A DNA stretch of 64,000 nucleotides from JACJVV01 sp047602755 (GTDB lineage: Archaea; Nanobdellota; Nanobdellia; Woesearchaeales; JACJVV01), in NCBI GenBank assembly GCA_047602755.1, contig JBLKOM010000004.1, positions 97,762 to 161,761 of the forward strand, in the 5' to 3' direction. Below, in pieces: positions 53,904 through 63,073 of the stretch. Each line of letters opens with the position of its first letter. Within the stretch, counting starts at the first letter, position 1. The notes under the pieces were generated by a model. It worked only from the letters and a program-made list of their open reading frames with translations. It had not been told where the DNA came from and did no database searches. The translations under genes and the position numbers were made by a program.

Positions 53904-56900
53904 TTATGTAAATTTATCAGCATTCGGATTGATGATTACACTAGTTCTTGTTAGTTGGATATCTTCAGATTTTTTCCCAGAGGGTGGAATCACAGGTGCT
54001 GTAATAATGCAACATACTAATGAAATTGTATATAATGTTAATTATATTTCAACAACAGGAGAAAATGAATATTATGTTGATGTTCCCATTTTATTTTCTG
54101 TACAAATTAGAAATGAAACAAATAATGTATATCTAAGAGATTCATTATGCCAAATTACAATAAATAATAAACCATCACAAAATATGCAATATAACAGCAA
54201 CCCTGCAATTGAACAATATGAAGCATTTATATATTTTGATGAAATAGGACAATATACATTCAATATTTCATGTGATATGAGTGCATATAATACGAGTAAC
54301 ATAAATAAAATAGATACTATACATATTAAAGAATCACTTCCAGATCTTTCAATAGAAATAAGTAACCCAGGGAGTACATCGAAAGGAAGTGAGATTGAAA
54401 TAACATTAAGAATACGAAATATAGGATTTAAGCAATATAACGGAGAAGTGGAATACAATATTAATTTTGGAGATGGAAATGTATTACTAGCAAAAAAAGC
54501 CAATATTAATTCACAAGAAATAATAGTAACAGAAAAATATAAATATAATACTACCGGTAATAAAAATATAACAGTAGAAATAAATCCTAACAGAAAAATA
54601 TCTGAAAAAAATTATTCAAATAATAATGCACATTCAACAATATTTGTAAGTGATCCAGTTATTCAACCATTCCAATGTGGTGCAATAACAACATCAACAG
54701 AACTAACAAAAAATGAAAATTGCTTAGAAACAATTTATTTCATAAATGAAAATATAGTATTAGACTGCAAGAACTATAAGATTTTTGGTAACAATAAGCA
54801 AGATAACAATGTCGGAATATATGCAGGAAATCCTGTGACAATAAAAAATTGTCTAATTGAAAATTATGGTACAGGAATACTTGCAGAAGAAAATATTACA
54901 TTAATAAATTCAACTATAAGAAACACAAAAACTGGATTAACTCTTAAAAATACAAACAATAATATAAGAAATAACACATTTATAAATAATGATTTAGCTA
55001 TAAAGAACTTTTTAGAAACAAGAATAAATAAAAATGATTTTATAGGTAATACATTTAACATAGAAACAGATCTTAATTTAGATTTCAAATATAATTTCTT
55101 TGGTACAATAGATTACAAAGCTATTGAGAGTAAAATAAAAACTCAAGAACTTGTAACAGTGATACCTTATATGGACAAATCTGTAAGAGACCCTACTAGC
55201 ACAGAAATAGAATTTGATAATATAGGTCCTACATTTAACATAACAATAAAATCAGCAGTAATAAATTATCAAACTAGCTACAATGTTGAAATTAATTCAA
55301 ACAAATTTGCTGAATGTAGAATTAGTGATAATACTATAGAATTTGATAAAATGAATATAATTCCATCATTAGATGGACTAAAACACACTATACTATTAAG
55401 ATACAATGAACAAAAAGAATTACAATTTAGAGTCTTATGTGCAAATACAAATGGTTATCTTAGTAATTTACATTTAAGTGGAATTTACTACAACCCTTCA
55501 GCATTAGAATTAACTATAGACAAACTTGGCGAAGAAATAGAATTAGCAGAAACACGAAGGAACAATGCACAAGATAGAAGAAACAGTTTACAAAGAGAAT
55601 TAGATATTAATCAAAACCCAGAAATTATTGAAAGATTGAAGATTGATATAAAAGAATATGAGATTGATATAGAATTACTTAACAAATTAATAAATAATGC
55701 AGATAATCTAAGAAAAGACCTAACAACATTAAATAATGAAATCAATAATATCAATGAAAATTATATCAATAATTATAGAAATGATATTATAGAAATAAAT
55801 GAAAGAATAAAAGAATTAGAAGATACAATTAAAAATAAAAAACTGAATAAAGTTGAAGATATAGATGTAACATTTAATGACTTATTTGAAAGAATTAACC
55901 AGAAATATAATTTAATGATTCAAAAAAATAACAAAAATCATGAAAAACAACAAATACTTAATAGATATGATGCATTAATTATCAAAAAAAGTTTAGATGA
56001 TCTTCAAGATGAAATAACTAAATTTAAAGAACTAAATAAACTAGGAAAAAATGATTATAGATCAACACTAGACCAACTAGAAATAAGGTTAAGCATCACA
56101 AAAGATGAATTTGATGATGCAACAGAAACAGAAAAAATAAATAATTTAGAACTAGAAAATAAAAAATTAAAAGAAAACAGAGTCATCTACCAACAATATA
56201 CAAATAACATATTAAATATTATAAGAGAAATTAATGAAGCGATTAGTTACTCTATAGAAAAAGATTATTACCTTACAGAAGATAAATTAAGATTATTATT
56301 AGATTATGGTCAAAGAAAAATGGATGAAAACCAGATTAGAATTAATAATATTGATGATGAAATAATTGCTAATGAAGAAAAAATTAAAGAAATAATTAAT
56401 CCTGAAAGAATTATTTTAAATAAAAATACAATTATACTAAATCTAGAAAATAATAATATAAAATCATTTAAAATAAATGAATCAAATTTCTTAATAACAG
56501 AAATACTTGTTACAGTACAAGGAGGAACTAGTTCAAGAAGAGAATTATATTTATCTGAATTAAATAGTAACCCCTATCCTAGTGAAAGATTATATTCTTT
56601 TAATTGGTTTAACATTACATTGAGTCCAGGAATTGAATTAATACAAGGAGATATACAATTTGAAATAGCATCCGATGTTATTAAATTATATGAAATAGCA
56701 ACAGAAGATATTTCACTTTATCTGCATAATAATGAATGGATAAAAATGCCTACTGCTATTTTAGAAGAAGAACATGAAGAACAAGAATATGAAAATATTA
56801 AATTCAGATCAATAATAAATCAATTAGGAATATACGCAATCGGTTTTGACTTAATTATAGAAGATGATGATAATGATTGTGAAAGTAATTGGGAATGTAA

Positions 56901-57762
56901 TGAAGAATGGTCATGGTGTGAAAATAATATACAAAAAAGAACTTGTGTTGATTTAAATGAATGTAAAGCAGATAGAGAAGAAGAAAGAGAATGTGAACAA
57001 CACCATGAAACATGTTATGATGGTATACAAAATCAAAATGAAGAAGGAATTGATTGTGGAGGAGTATGCCCATATCCTTGCCCAGATGAAGAATCACCAA
57101 GTAGAACTATAAGAACTGATAAAAGCATATCACCAATCCTTACAATAATAATAATACTATTTGTAATATTAGGAGTCGCTGGATTAGCAATAGAATTTGT
57201 ATATCTTCCTAAGAAGAAAAAGAAAAAAGAAGAACAAGAAGCAGGAGAAGTAGATAATTATGAAGAAGAACAAGAAACAAAACAAGAAGATAAAGAAGAT
57301 AATCAAGAAAAAGAAACTAAAGATAAAAAAACTACTATTAAACAATCTGATTTTAATTATAAAATTATTGATCAAGTAACTGAAAAACTATTTAGATATG
57401 AAGACATGGAGAAAATAAAACAAGAATTTATGCTTCAAGGAATACCAAAAGAACAAATAATATATACATTACATCTTACGAATTATGTTTTTAGTAAAAT
57501 CCAGAATACACCTACAAAAGAAATAATAAGTGAATTAAAAAGTAAAAATTGGTCAGAGGTTGATGCAAAACATATTGTTGAATATATTACAATAAGATAT
57601 CTTTATCACCAAATAACAGAATTTATAACAAATACTGAAGACCAATCTGAAATTGAAATAGTAAAAGAAAGCTTTAGAACTGATGGATTTAATGATAGAA
57701 TAATAAATAAAGCATTCGATATATTTCAAGAAAAAAATTCAAATGACGAAAATAACTTATAA
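53881..57762 (+). CDS. Very large membrane-spanning surface protein
   Basis: 1293 residues from the ATG at 53881. In order: N-terminal membrane helix (about 11-30) with GGITGAVIM; beta region; CARDB-like adhesion domain (about 154-256); NosD-type right-handed beta-helix (265-410); coiled coil (about 540-845); beta domain; Cys-rich module (999-1072) with WECNEEWSWC and CYDGIQNQNEEGIDCGG; membrane helix (1085-1108); highly charged cytoplasmic tail (1109-1293) containing two similar helical repeats. It looks like an outward adhesin with a long stalk and a cytoplasmic tail. It may mediate cell-cell contact. The gene overlaps a small AbrB-like gene. Confidence 0.8.
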   Translation: MTKLTKNDYVNLSAFGLMITLVLVSWISSDFFPEGGITGAVIMQHTNEIVYNVNYISTTGENEYYVDVPILFSVQIRNETNNVYLRDSLCQITINNKPSQNMQYNSNPAIEQYEAFIYFDEIGQYTFNISCDMSAYNTSNINKIDTIHIKESLPDLSIEISNPGSTSKGSEIEITLRIRNIGFKQYNGEVEYNINFGDGNVLLAKKANINSQEIIVTEKYKYNTTGNKNITVEINPNRKISEKNYSNNNAHSTIFVSDPVIQPFQCGAITTSTELTKNENCLETIYFINENIVLDCKNYKIFGNNKQDNNVGIYAGNPVTIKNCLIENYGTGILAEENITLINSTIRNTKTGLTLKNTNNNIRNNTFINNDLAIKNFLETRINKNDFIGNTFNIETDLNLDFKYNFFGTIDYKAIESKIKTQELVTVIPYMDKSVRDPTSTEIEFDNIGPTFNITIKSAVINYQTSYNVEINSNKFAECRISDNTIEFDKMNIIPSLDGLKHTILLRYNEQKELQFRVLCANTNGYLSNLHLSGIYYNPSALELTIDKLGEEIELAETRRNNAQDRRNSLQRELDINQNPEIIERLKIDIKEYEIDIELLNKLINNADNLRKDLTTLNNEINNINENYINNYRNDIIEINERIKELEDTIKNKKLNKVEDIDVTFNDLFERINQKYNLMIQKNNKNHEKQQILNRYDALIIKKSLDDLQDEITKFKELNKLGKNDYRSTLDQLEIRLSITKDEFDDATETEKINNLELENKKLKENRVIYQQYTNNILNIIREINEAISYSIEKDYYLTEDKLRLLLDYGQRKMDENQIRINNIDDEIIANEEKIKEIINPERIILNKNTIILNLENNNIKSFKINESNFLITEILVTVQGGTSSRRELYLSELNSNPYPSERLYSFNWFNITLSPGIELIQGDIQFEIASDVIKLYEIATEDISLYLHNNEWIKMPTAILEEEHEEQEYENIKFRSIINQLGIYAIGFDLIIEDDDNDCESNWECNEEWSWCENNIQKRTCVDLNECKADREEERECEQHHETCYDGIQNQNEEGIDCGGVCPYPCPDEESPSRTIRTDKSISPILTIIIILFVILGVAGLAIEFVYLPKKKKKKEEQEAGEVDNYEEEQETKQEDKEDNQEKETKDKKTTIKQSDFNYKIIDQVTEKLFRYEDMEKIKQEFMLQGIPKEQIIYTLHLTNYVFSKIQNTPTKEIISELKSKNWSEVDAKHIVEYITIRYLYHQITEFITNTEDQSEIEIVKESFRTDGFNDRIINKAFDIFQEKNSNDENNL

Positions 57763-57805
57763 CTAATTATAAATTATAGCAAACAATAATCACAAAAACA
57801 AAAAA

Positions 57806-58849
57806 ATGATAGTACTTGGAATTGAATCAACTGCCCATACTTTTGGAATAGGAATAATAAAAGCAAAAAGAAATCAATGCTATATTTTATCCAATCAAAG
57901 ATCATTATATACTACTGAATCAGGCGGAATGATACCAAGCAAAGTATCACAATTTCATATAGATAATTCTGCAATAATTCTAGAAAAAGCAATGAAAGAA
58001 GCTAAAATCAGATTCAAAGATATAGATTTAATAGCATATAGTGAATCACCAGGAATAGGACACTCATTAAGAATAGGTGCAGCTTGTGCAAGAACATTAG
58101 CAATAAAATTAAATAAACCCATAATAGGAGTTAATCATTGTATTGCACACTTAGAAATCGGAAGAGTTATGACAAAAGCAAAAGATCCTATATTATTATA
58201 TTTATCTGGTGCAAATACTCAAGTAATAGCATACGAAGCAGGAAAATATAGAATATTTGGAGAAACACTAGATATCGGAATAGGAAACTTCTTAGACAGC
58301 TTTGCAAGAGAATTAAAATTAGGGTTTCCTGGCGGACCAAAAGTGTCAAAATTAGCAGAAGGTAAAAAAACATCAAGCAAACTTCAAAAAATAATAAAAC
58401 CAAAATATATTGAATTACCTTATGTTGTCAAAGGTATGGATGTAAGTTTTGGAGGAATTCTAACAAATCTAAAACAAAAAATAAAATCTGAAAAATTCAA
58501 CAAAGAATATGATGCACATGATTTATGCTATTCAGCCCAAGAAACAGTATTCAGTATGATGCTTGAAGTTGCAGAAAGAGCCATGGCACACTGTAATAAA
58601 AATGAATTATTATTAGGAGGAGGAGTTGCATGCAATAATCGTCTCAAAGAGATGACAACACAAATATGCAAAGATAGGAAAGCAAAATCTTACTTTCTTG
58701 CTAATGAATTAAATGTAGATAATGGAATTATGATTGCATGGTTAGGATTCGTCATGTATCAAGCACGAAAGAAAGAGACAACCATAAAAAAAGCAAAAAT
58801 TAGACCTTACATAAGAACAGATGAAGTAAAAGTTACATGGCGAAAATAA
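57806..58849 (+). CDS. kae1: KEOPS complex N6-threonylcarbamoyladenosine synthase Kae1
   Basis: 347 residues, the archaeal Kae1 length without a Bud32 fusion. The ASKHA fold motifs are present: GIESTAHTFGIGI at the start, VNHCIAHLEIGR (iron-binding His111 and His115), LYLSGANTQV, MDVSFGGIL, LLGGGVACNNRLKE and DNGIMIAW. It makes the t6A modification of ANN-decoding tRNAs with Bud32, Cgi121 and Pcc1, which are not in the window. It lies 43 bases after the large surface protein. Confidence 0.95.
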   Translation: MIVLGIESTAHTFGIGIIKAKRNQCYILSNQRSLYTTESGGMIPSKVSQFHIDNSAIILEKAMKEAKIRFKDIDLIAYSESPGIGHSLRIGAACARTLAIKLNKPIIGVNHCIAHLEIGRVMTKAKDPILLYLSGANTQVIAYEAGKYRIFGETLDIGIGNFLDSFARELKLGFPGGPKVSKLAEGKKTSSKLQKIIKPKYIELPYVVKGMDVSFGGILTNLKQKIKSEKFNKEYDAHDLCYSAQETVFSMMLEVAERAMAHCNKNELLLGGGVACNNRLKEMTTQICKDRKAKSYFLANELNVDNGIMIAWLGFVMYQARKKETTIKKAKIRPYIRTDEVKVTWRK

Positions 58850-58943
58850 AAAATAAGCACAAATAATTTTAAAGTATTAATCAATAATATAGACGACAAA
58901 ACAAAAAAAATAACTTAACCAAAAAATTATTTGTATCTTCTTT

Positions 58944-58992
58944 GTGACATTATGTCACTTAATTATGACACCACGTTACTATGTTGTGACAT
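58944..58992. promoter_or_regulatory. Clustered palindromic operator sites
   Basis: A perfect palindrome GTGACAT-T-ATGTCAC (58944-58958), a near half-site ATGACAC (58965-58971) and another half-site GTGACAT (58986-58992) directly abut a TATA-like ATTTAAA (58996-59002). No gene is seen from 58850 to 59144. The core is close to the TTGACA-N2-AATGTCC elements at 8215 and 10225. Confidence 0.5.
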
Positions 58993-59144
58993 GGTATTTA
59001 AACACTATTATCATTCAATTAAACTATTCTCTTGTTTAGATTTTTAGATATATTTCGCACTCTCAAAATGTATTTATAAGAGTCTTTTATTCTATTGTAA
59101 TTATGCAATAGCAAATTTACATAACTATTGCAGAGGGAGTAATC

Positions 59145-59384
59145 ATGGTATTTAGGGGGTGTATGGGTTTGCTATACAAAGAACTATTTAACAACGAATA
59201 TATTAAGTATTTGAGAAATAACAAAAATTCAATAGCAAATAGTCTAAACAAATTATTCTCTAATTACACATTTCATACTAATATAATAAACATCATGATA
59301 ATACTAACTATAATGTTAGCAACAAAAAATATTCCAATTACAATCCTAAAAACCAACATTACATCCATTAACGTTGCTTGTTAA
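59145..59384 (+). CDS. Possible small membrane protein (weak)
   Basis: 79 residues with no recognised family. A good Shine-Dalgarno (GAGGGAG) and a TATA box TATTTATAAG (59071-59080) precede the ATG, which favours a real gene. The Asn/Ile/Lys-rich composition and absence of any motif argue for caution. A hydrophobic segment lies near residues 48-60. Confidence 0.35.
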   Translation: MVFRGCMGLLYKELFNNEYIKYLRNNKNSIANSLNKLFSNYTFHTNIINIMIILTIMLATKNIPITILKTNITSINVAC

Positions 59385-59397
59385 TTATAATATATAG
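59385..59397 (+). promoter_or_regulatory. TATA box for the surface-protein leader
   Basis: TTATAATATATAG would start transcription near 59420, giving a leader of about 190 bases before the ATG at 59610. Confidence 0.4.
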
Positions 59398-59482
59398 CAA
59401 GAAAAATAGCAAGCATCCAAATTTCATCCAAACAAAAGAAATCACAAATCACGATCCTATTCATAACTGTATATGGAGGATT

Positions 59483-59544
59483 CAAACTAAGAGATTGCAA
59501 ATTGGGCATGCAAAAGTGTGCTTAAGCATAATCTCATTAGTTTG
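59483..59544 (+). promoter_or_regulatory. Long stem-loop in the 5' leader of the surface-protein gene
   Basis: CAAACTAAGAGATT (59483-59496) pairs with AATCTCATTAGTTTG (59530-59544): 14 bp with one bulged A and a 33-base loop able to pair internally. It ends about 50 bases before the GGAGGT site. It may stabilise the mRNA or act as a regulatory element. Confidence 0.5.
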
Positions 59545-59609
59545 TTTCTGATGAAAGATACAGGCAAGATGAAAGGTATAAAACCAAATTAATTGGAGGT
59601 AAAGAAAAA

Positions 59610-60683
59610 ATGAAAAAAATAATAGCAGCTTTGGTAGCTCTGTTTGTTCTGCCAATGGTTTTTGCTAATAGCGTAGGCGCAGGTATCGGTGTTGATATCA
59701 TCACTGAAAGATTTGAACCTATGGTATGGCAATGTGACAGTAGAATTGTTTTAGACGACAATACACAACCAGGTAGAGTAGGTGTACCAGAATTAGTTCA
59801 AAGAACAAACAACTATGCTTTCGAAGGAGAGCAAATTCAGTGGAGAGTTCTTGTATTAGACAAGAATGGAATCGACAAAGTATCTGATGTATTCATGACA
59901 ATTGGTTCAAGCCAAGGTGCAGGAAACGACATCGAAGCTAACTGTATATTAAGTGAAATATTACGTGATGCAGACCAAATTGAAGATTCATGTAACGCTA
60001 GAATTGGTCAAGCTGATTTAGAAGACGTATTCCAAAATCATACAGCAGCTTACTACGATTGTATATTCACAGTTGAAACACCTTTGAGCATGTATGGTGA
60101 ATACTGGATAACAGTTGAAGCTTTAGACATCGATGGTTTAAGTGGAACAATGAATGAAAACGAATACTGGTTCTTAAACCCAGTTGTTGCATTAGCTGTT
60201 GACGGAAACTTAGCTTTCGACAATGTTAGACCTGGAACATCAGTTTACTCAAGCACTATTTTAGTTGAAAACGACGCTGATATTGGATCAGGAGTTATGT
60301 TAGATATGTTTATATCAGGAACAGACTTCTATGACTCAAGCAGCTCTGGTGCAAGATGTCCAACAACAAACCAATTAAGCTTAGATGCATTCAGATACTA
60401 TGTAGTAAATGGTGCATATGGAAGTAGAGGAGACGCAAGATCAGATGATGCAGGATACTTACCTATCGGATATGGTATTGGATTCAACAATCCAAACCAA
60501 TTCTACGGAGCGTATGAAATCCTACAAGAAGCACCTATGGTTGTTAGTGGAGCTACATACTACATGGCTAACATTTTAGCACCTGGTGCTGAAATGGCTT
60601 TAACATTTAGATTAGACTTACCAGAACCATGTAATGGTGACTTCGACACAGGAAGCATCTACTTCTGGGGAGAAGCAATCTAA
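59610..60683 (+). CDS. Probable abundant secreted or S-layer-type protein
   Basis: 357 residues with a signal peptide (residues 4-19, cleaved near VFA/N). The mature protein is acidic, Asp/Asn/Gly-rich and beta-type, with several Cys that could pair, and no membrane anchor. GGAGGT lies ten bases before the ATG. Codon use differs from the neighbours: many AAC, GAC, TTC and GGT codons against the AT-richest synonyms used elsewhere, as in very highly expressed genes. With a long structured leader and strong terminator this points to a major surface protein. The sequence does not match an S-layer family I know. Confidence 0.65.
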   Translation: MKKIIAALVALFVLPMVFANSVGAGIGVDIITERFEPMVWQCDSRIVLDDNTQPGRVGVPELVQRTNNYAFEGEQIQWRVLVLDKNGIDKVSDVFMTIGSSQGAGNDIEANCILSEILRDADQIEDSCNARIGQADLEDVFQNHTAAYYDCIFTVETPLSMYGEYWITVEALDIDGLSGTMNENEYWFLNPVVALAVDGNLAFDNVRPGTSVYSSTILVENDADIGSGVMLDMFISGTDFYDSSSSGARCPTTNQLSLDAFRYYVVNGAYGSRGDARSDDAGYLPIGYGIGFNNPNQFYGAYEILQEAPMVVSGATYYMANILAPGAEMALTFRLDLPEPCNGDFDTGSIYFWGEAI

Positions 60684-60704
60684 GATTAGCGTTGGAAAAA
60701 ACTT

Positions 60705-60740
60705 TTGGGCTTGAATAAGCCCAATTTTTATTTATTTTTT
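60705..60740 (+). terminator. Strong hairpin terminator
   Basis: TTGGGCTT-GAAT-AAGCCCAA (60705-60724) is a perfect 8-bp stem followed by TTTTTATTTATTTTTTT, 22 bases after the stop codon. It is the clearest terminator in the window. Confidence 0.8.
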
Positions 60741-61136
60741 TACCATTTTTTTCTTGGTAATCAAAAAAGGGATGACAAAAAAAGAAACAAAGATATGATA
60801 TAATATTAGATACAAATTAACAAAAAGTGATATCAAATCATATTATAACGATTACAAAATTATGATGATATTTATACCAATAAAAATTGGTATAATTCAT
60901 AGGTGTATTTGACATAATAGTATCAAAAATAGAAATCAACAAAATACTATTGATTAATCAGATACACGTACAACAATACACTGCATTATTATTTGCTTTA
61001 TCATTTATCTAAGCAAAAATGCAAAAATTAAGTTAAAGAATTATCAATATAAATATGATAATGCAGGAAAACAGAAAAATAAAACAATCAAAAAAAAATA
61101 TTTCAAAAATAACAAAATAAAAAACAGGTAAAAAAA
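60741..61136 (+). other. Non-coding gap with a perfect inverted repeat
   Basis: No gene is seen in these 396 bases. A perfect 10-bp inverted repeat with a 4-base loop (60872-60895; arms TTATACCAAT/ATTGGTATAA) stands out and could be an operator or hairpin for the gene at 61137. AGGT at about 61126 is a weak Shine-Dalgarno. Confidence 0.5.
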
Positions 61137-62828
61137 ATGAAAAAACTAACGATAATAATATTTGCATTATTAACATTAATCGCATCACTAACTATGGTGA
61201 ATGCAGAATTTTGGGCATGTTTTGATCAAGGCCAAACAGTAAATTTTTGTAACCCACTTACTCCTGATAGAATATGTTCTAATTCAGGAGGATGTATTTA
61301 TTGTATGCATAGTTATGATGAAGTAAATGATTGTTACAACCAAGGTAATTGGTTAATATGTAACAATCAACCAATGGTTTGTACTCCAGGATCTGGAGGA
61401 TCAAGCATTGATTCTGACCCACCAGAACTAACAATAAATAGCCCTATTGACGGAGAAATATATAATACAAGAAGACTTCTAGTAGATATAGAAACAGATG
61501 AATTAACAAATATAAGATATATCGACAATTTAAATAATAGAGGAAGATGGTCAAGTCTATGTACTAGATGTACAACCTACTCACGAGAAATAAACTTTAA
61601 TGAAGGACTAAATAATATTACAATAAGTGCAGTTGATTTAGCTGGAAATGAAAACTCTACAATTGTAACATTTATTATTGACACACAAGCACCAAGAATA
61701 ACATCAGTAGAACCTACAAGAGGATTTGCATCTGGAGAATTTACTGTACAATTTCAAGAAGATAATCCAGTAAGCCTAATTCTTCATTATGGAACAGCAC
61801 AAAATATGAGACAAGCATCAGCAAATTTAGAATCTTGTTTAACTGAAAGAGGAAGAACTACTTGCACACTAAATGTAAATCTAAATGATTATGACCAACA
61901 AGAAATTCAATACTGGTGGGTTATTACTGACATTGCTGAATCAACAGACACGTCAAACACACAAAACATAATGGTTGATAATACACCACCTGTTATAACA
62001 AGTCTAGATTATACATTAGATGGAAGATTTGTACATTTTGATATTGAAATAGATGAATTAAACTTCCAAGAAGTATTGTACTATAACAATAATGATCTAA
62101 GACCTAGATGGAATAGATTATGCAACAGATTAGTAGATGGAAGATGTCAAGCAAGAGCATCATTTAGAGATGGATTACATGAACTTGATATTCAAGTAAA
62201 TGATCAAGCAGGAAATTCAGTTGGAGAAAGTATTTCATTTTTTACTGATAGTAGAAAACCAAGAATTACAACTGCAGAACCTAGAAGAGGATTTGCATCT
62301 GGAGAATTTAAAATTGACTTCATTGAAGAAAATCCAATAGAAGTAACATTATACTATGGTAATGAAATAATTGGAAACAGACAAACAGATATTCCACTAG
62401 AAACATGTGTACCTAGCCGAAATGGACTAGAATGTGAAATATATGTTGATCTTGATAATTATGATGGAACATCTATCGAATACTATTTTGAAGTAATTGA
62501 TATTGTAGGACAATATGATACTTCAAGACCAGTAACACTTGAAGTAGACACAACATATCCTGTAATAAACAGCCTTGAATATACTGTTGACAGGAGAAGA
62601 GTTGCATTTGCAATAGATATTACTGAAGATAATTTTGAAGAAGTTATCTACATAAATCATGCAGACTTAAGACCACGTTGGAACAGATTATGCTCACGAC
62701 TAAATGCTGATGGTGTATGCGAAAGAATACTTACCTTTAGAGAAGGTACTCAAAACTTAGACATACAAGTAGTTGATCAAGCAGGAAACTCAGTCGGACA
62801 GAGTATTTCTTTCACAACAACATCTTAA
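61137..62828 (+). CDS. Secreted protein with alternating Ig-like repeats
   Basis: 563 residues. A signal peptide (1-23, ends VNA) is followed by a Cys-rich segment (24-95) and then five beta-sandwich units in A-B-A-B-A order. A units contain LDIQVxDQAGNSVG and RPRWNRLC; B units start PRITxxEPxRGFASGEF. Copies within each type are strikingly alike (unit pair about 189 residues), pointing to recent tandem duplication. There is no C-terminal anchor. Ig-like stacks of this kind serve in adhesion or surface scaffolds. It shares the region with other surface proteins. Confidence 0.75.
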   Translation: MKKLTIIIFALLTLIASLTMVNAEFWACFDQGQTVNFCNPLTPDRICSNSGGCIYCMHSYDEVNDCYNQGNWLICNNQPMVCTPGSGGSSIDSDPPELTINSPIDGEIYNTRRLLVDIETDELTNIRYIDNLNNRGRWSSLCTRCTTYSREINFNEGLNNITISAVDLAGNENSTIVTFIIDTQAPRITSVEPTRGFASGEFTVQFQEDNPVSLILHYGTAQNMRQASANLESCLTERGRTTCTLNVNLNDYDQQEIQYWWVITDIAESTDTSNTQNIMVDNTPPVITSLDYTLDGRFVHFDIEIDELNFQEVLYYNNNDLRPRWNRLCNRLVDGRCQARASFRDGLHELDIQVNDQAGNSVGESISFFTDSRKPRITTAEPRRGFASGEFKIDFIEENPIEVTLYYGNEIIGNRQTDIPLETCVPSRNGLECEIYVDLDNYDGTSIEYYFEVIDIVGQYDTSRPVTLEVDTTYPVINSLEYTVDRRRVAFAIDITEDNFEEVIYINHADLRPRWNRLCSRLNADGVCERILTFREGTQNLDIQVVDQAGNSVGQSISFTTTS

Positions 62829-63073
62829 ATTAAGCAATGATTAAGATGCAAAACAATTAAGAAAAATAAAAGATTTTATTTTTCAATTTTTTTATTTATT
62901 AATAATTAATAAAGTAAACACAATATAATAAAAAAATTAGATATCATAAAAGATATCAGATATTATAGACAATAAATACAATAAAGATATAAATAACAAA
63001 ATTCAAAATAAAAAGTATAAGTTAATTCAAATAATATAATAGACATAGATTGCAAATTACATTTGGGGGGAAA

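Noticed and set aside
56855..57375. Minus-strand open frames rich in His/Leu/Phe
   Set aside because: They are shadows of the acidic, Glu/Asp/Lys-rich coding sequence of the large surface protein.
59546..59577. CTGATGA considered as a box C of a C/D guide RNA upstream of 59610
   Set aside because: The first base breaks the RTGATGA consensus and no D box (CTGA) with proper spacing or guide is evident.
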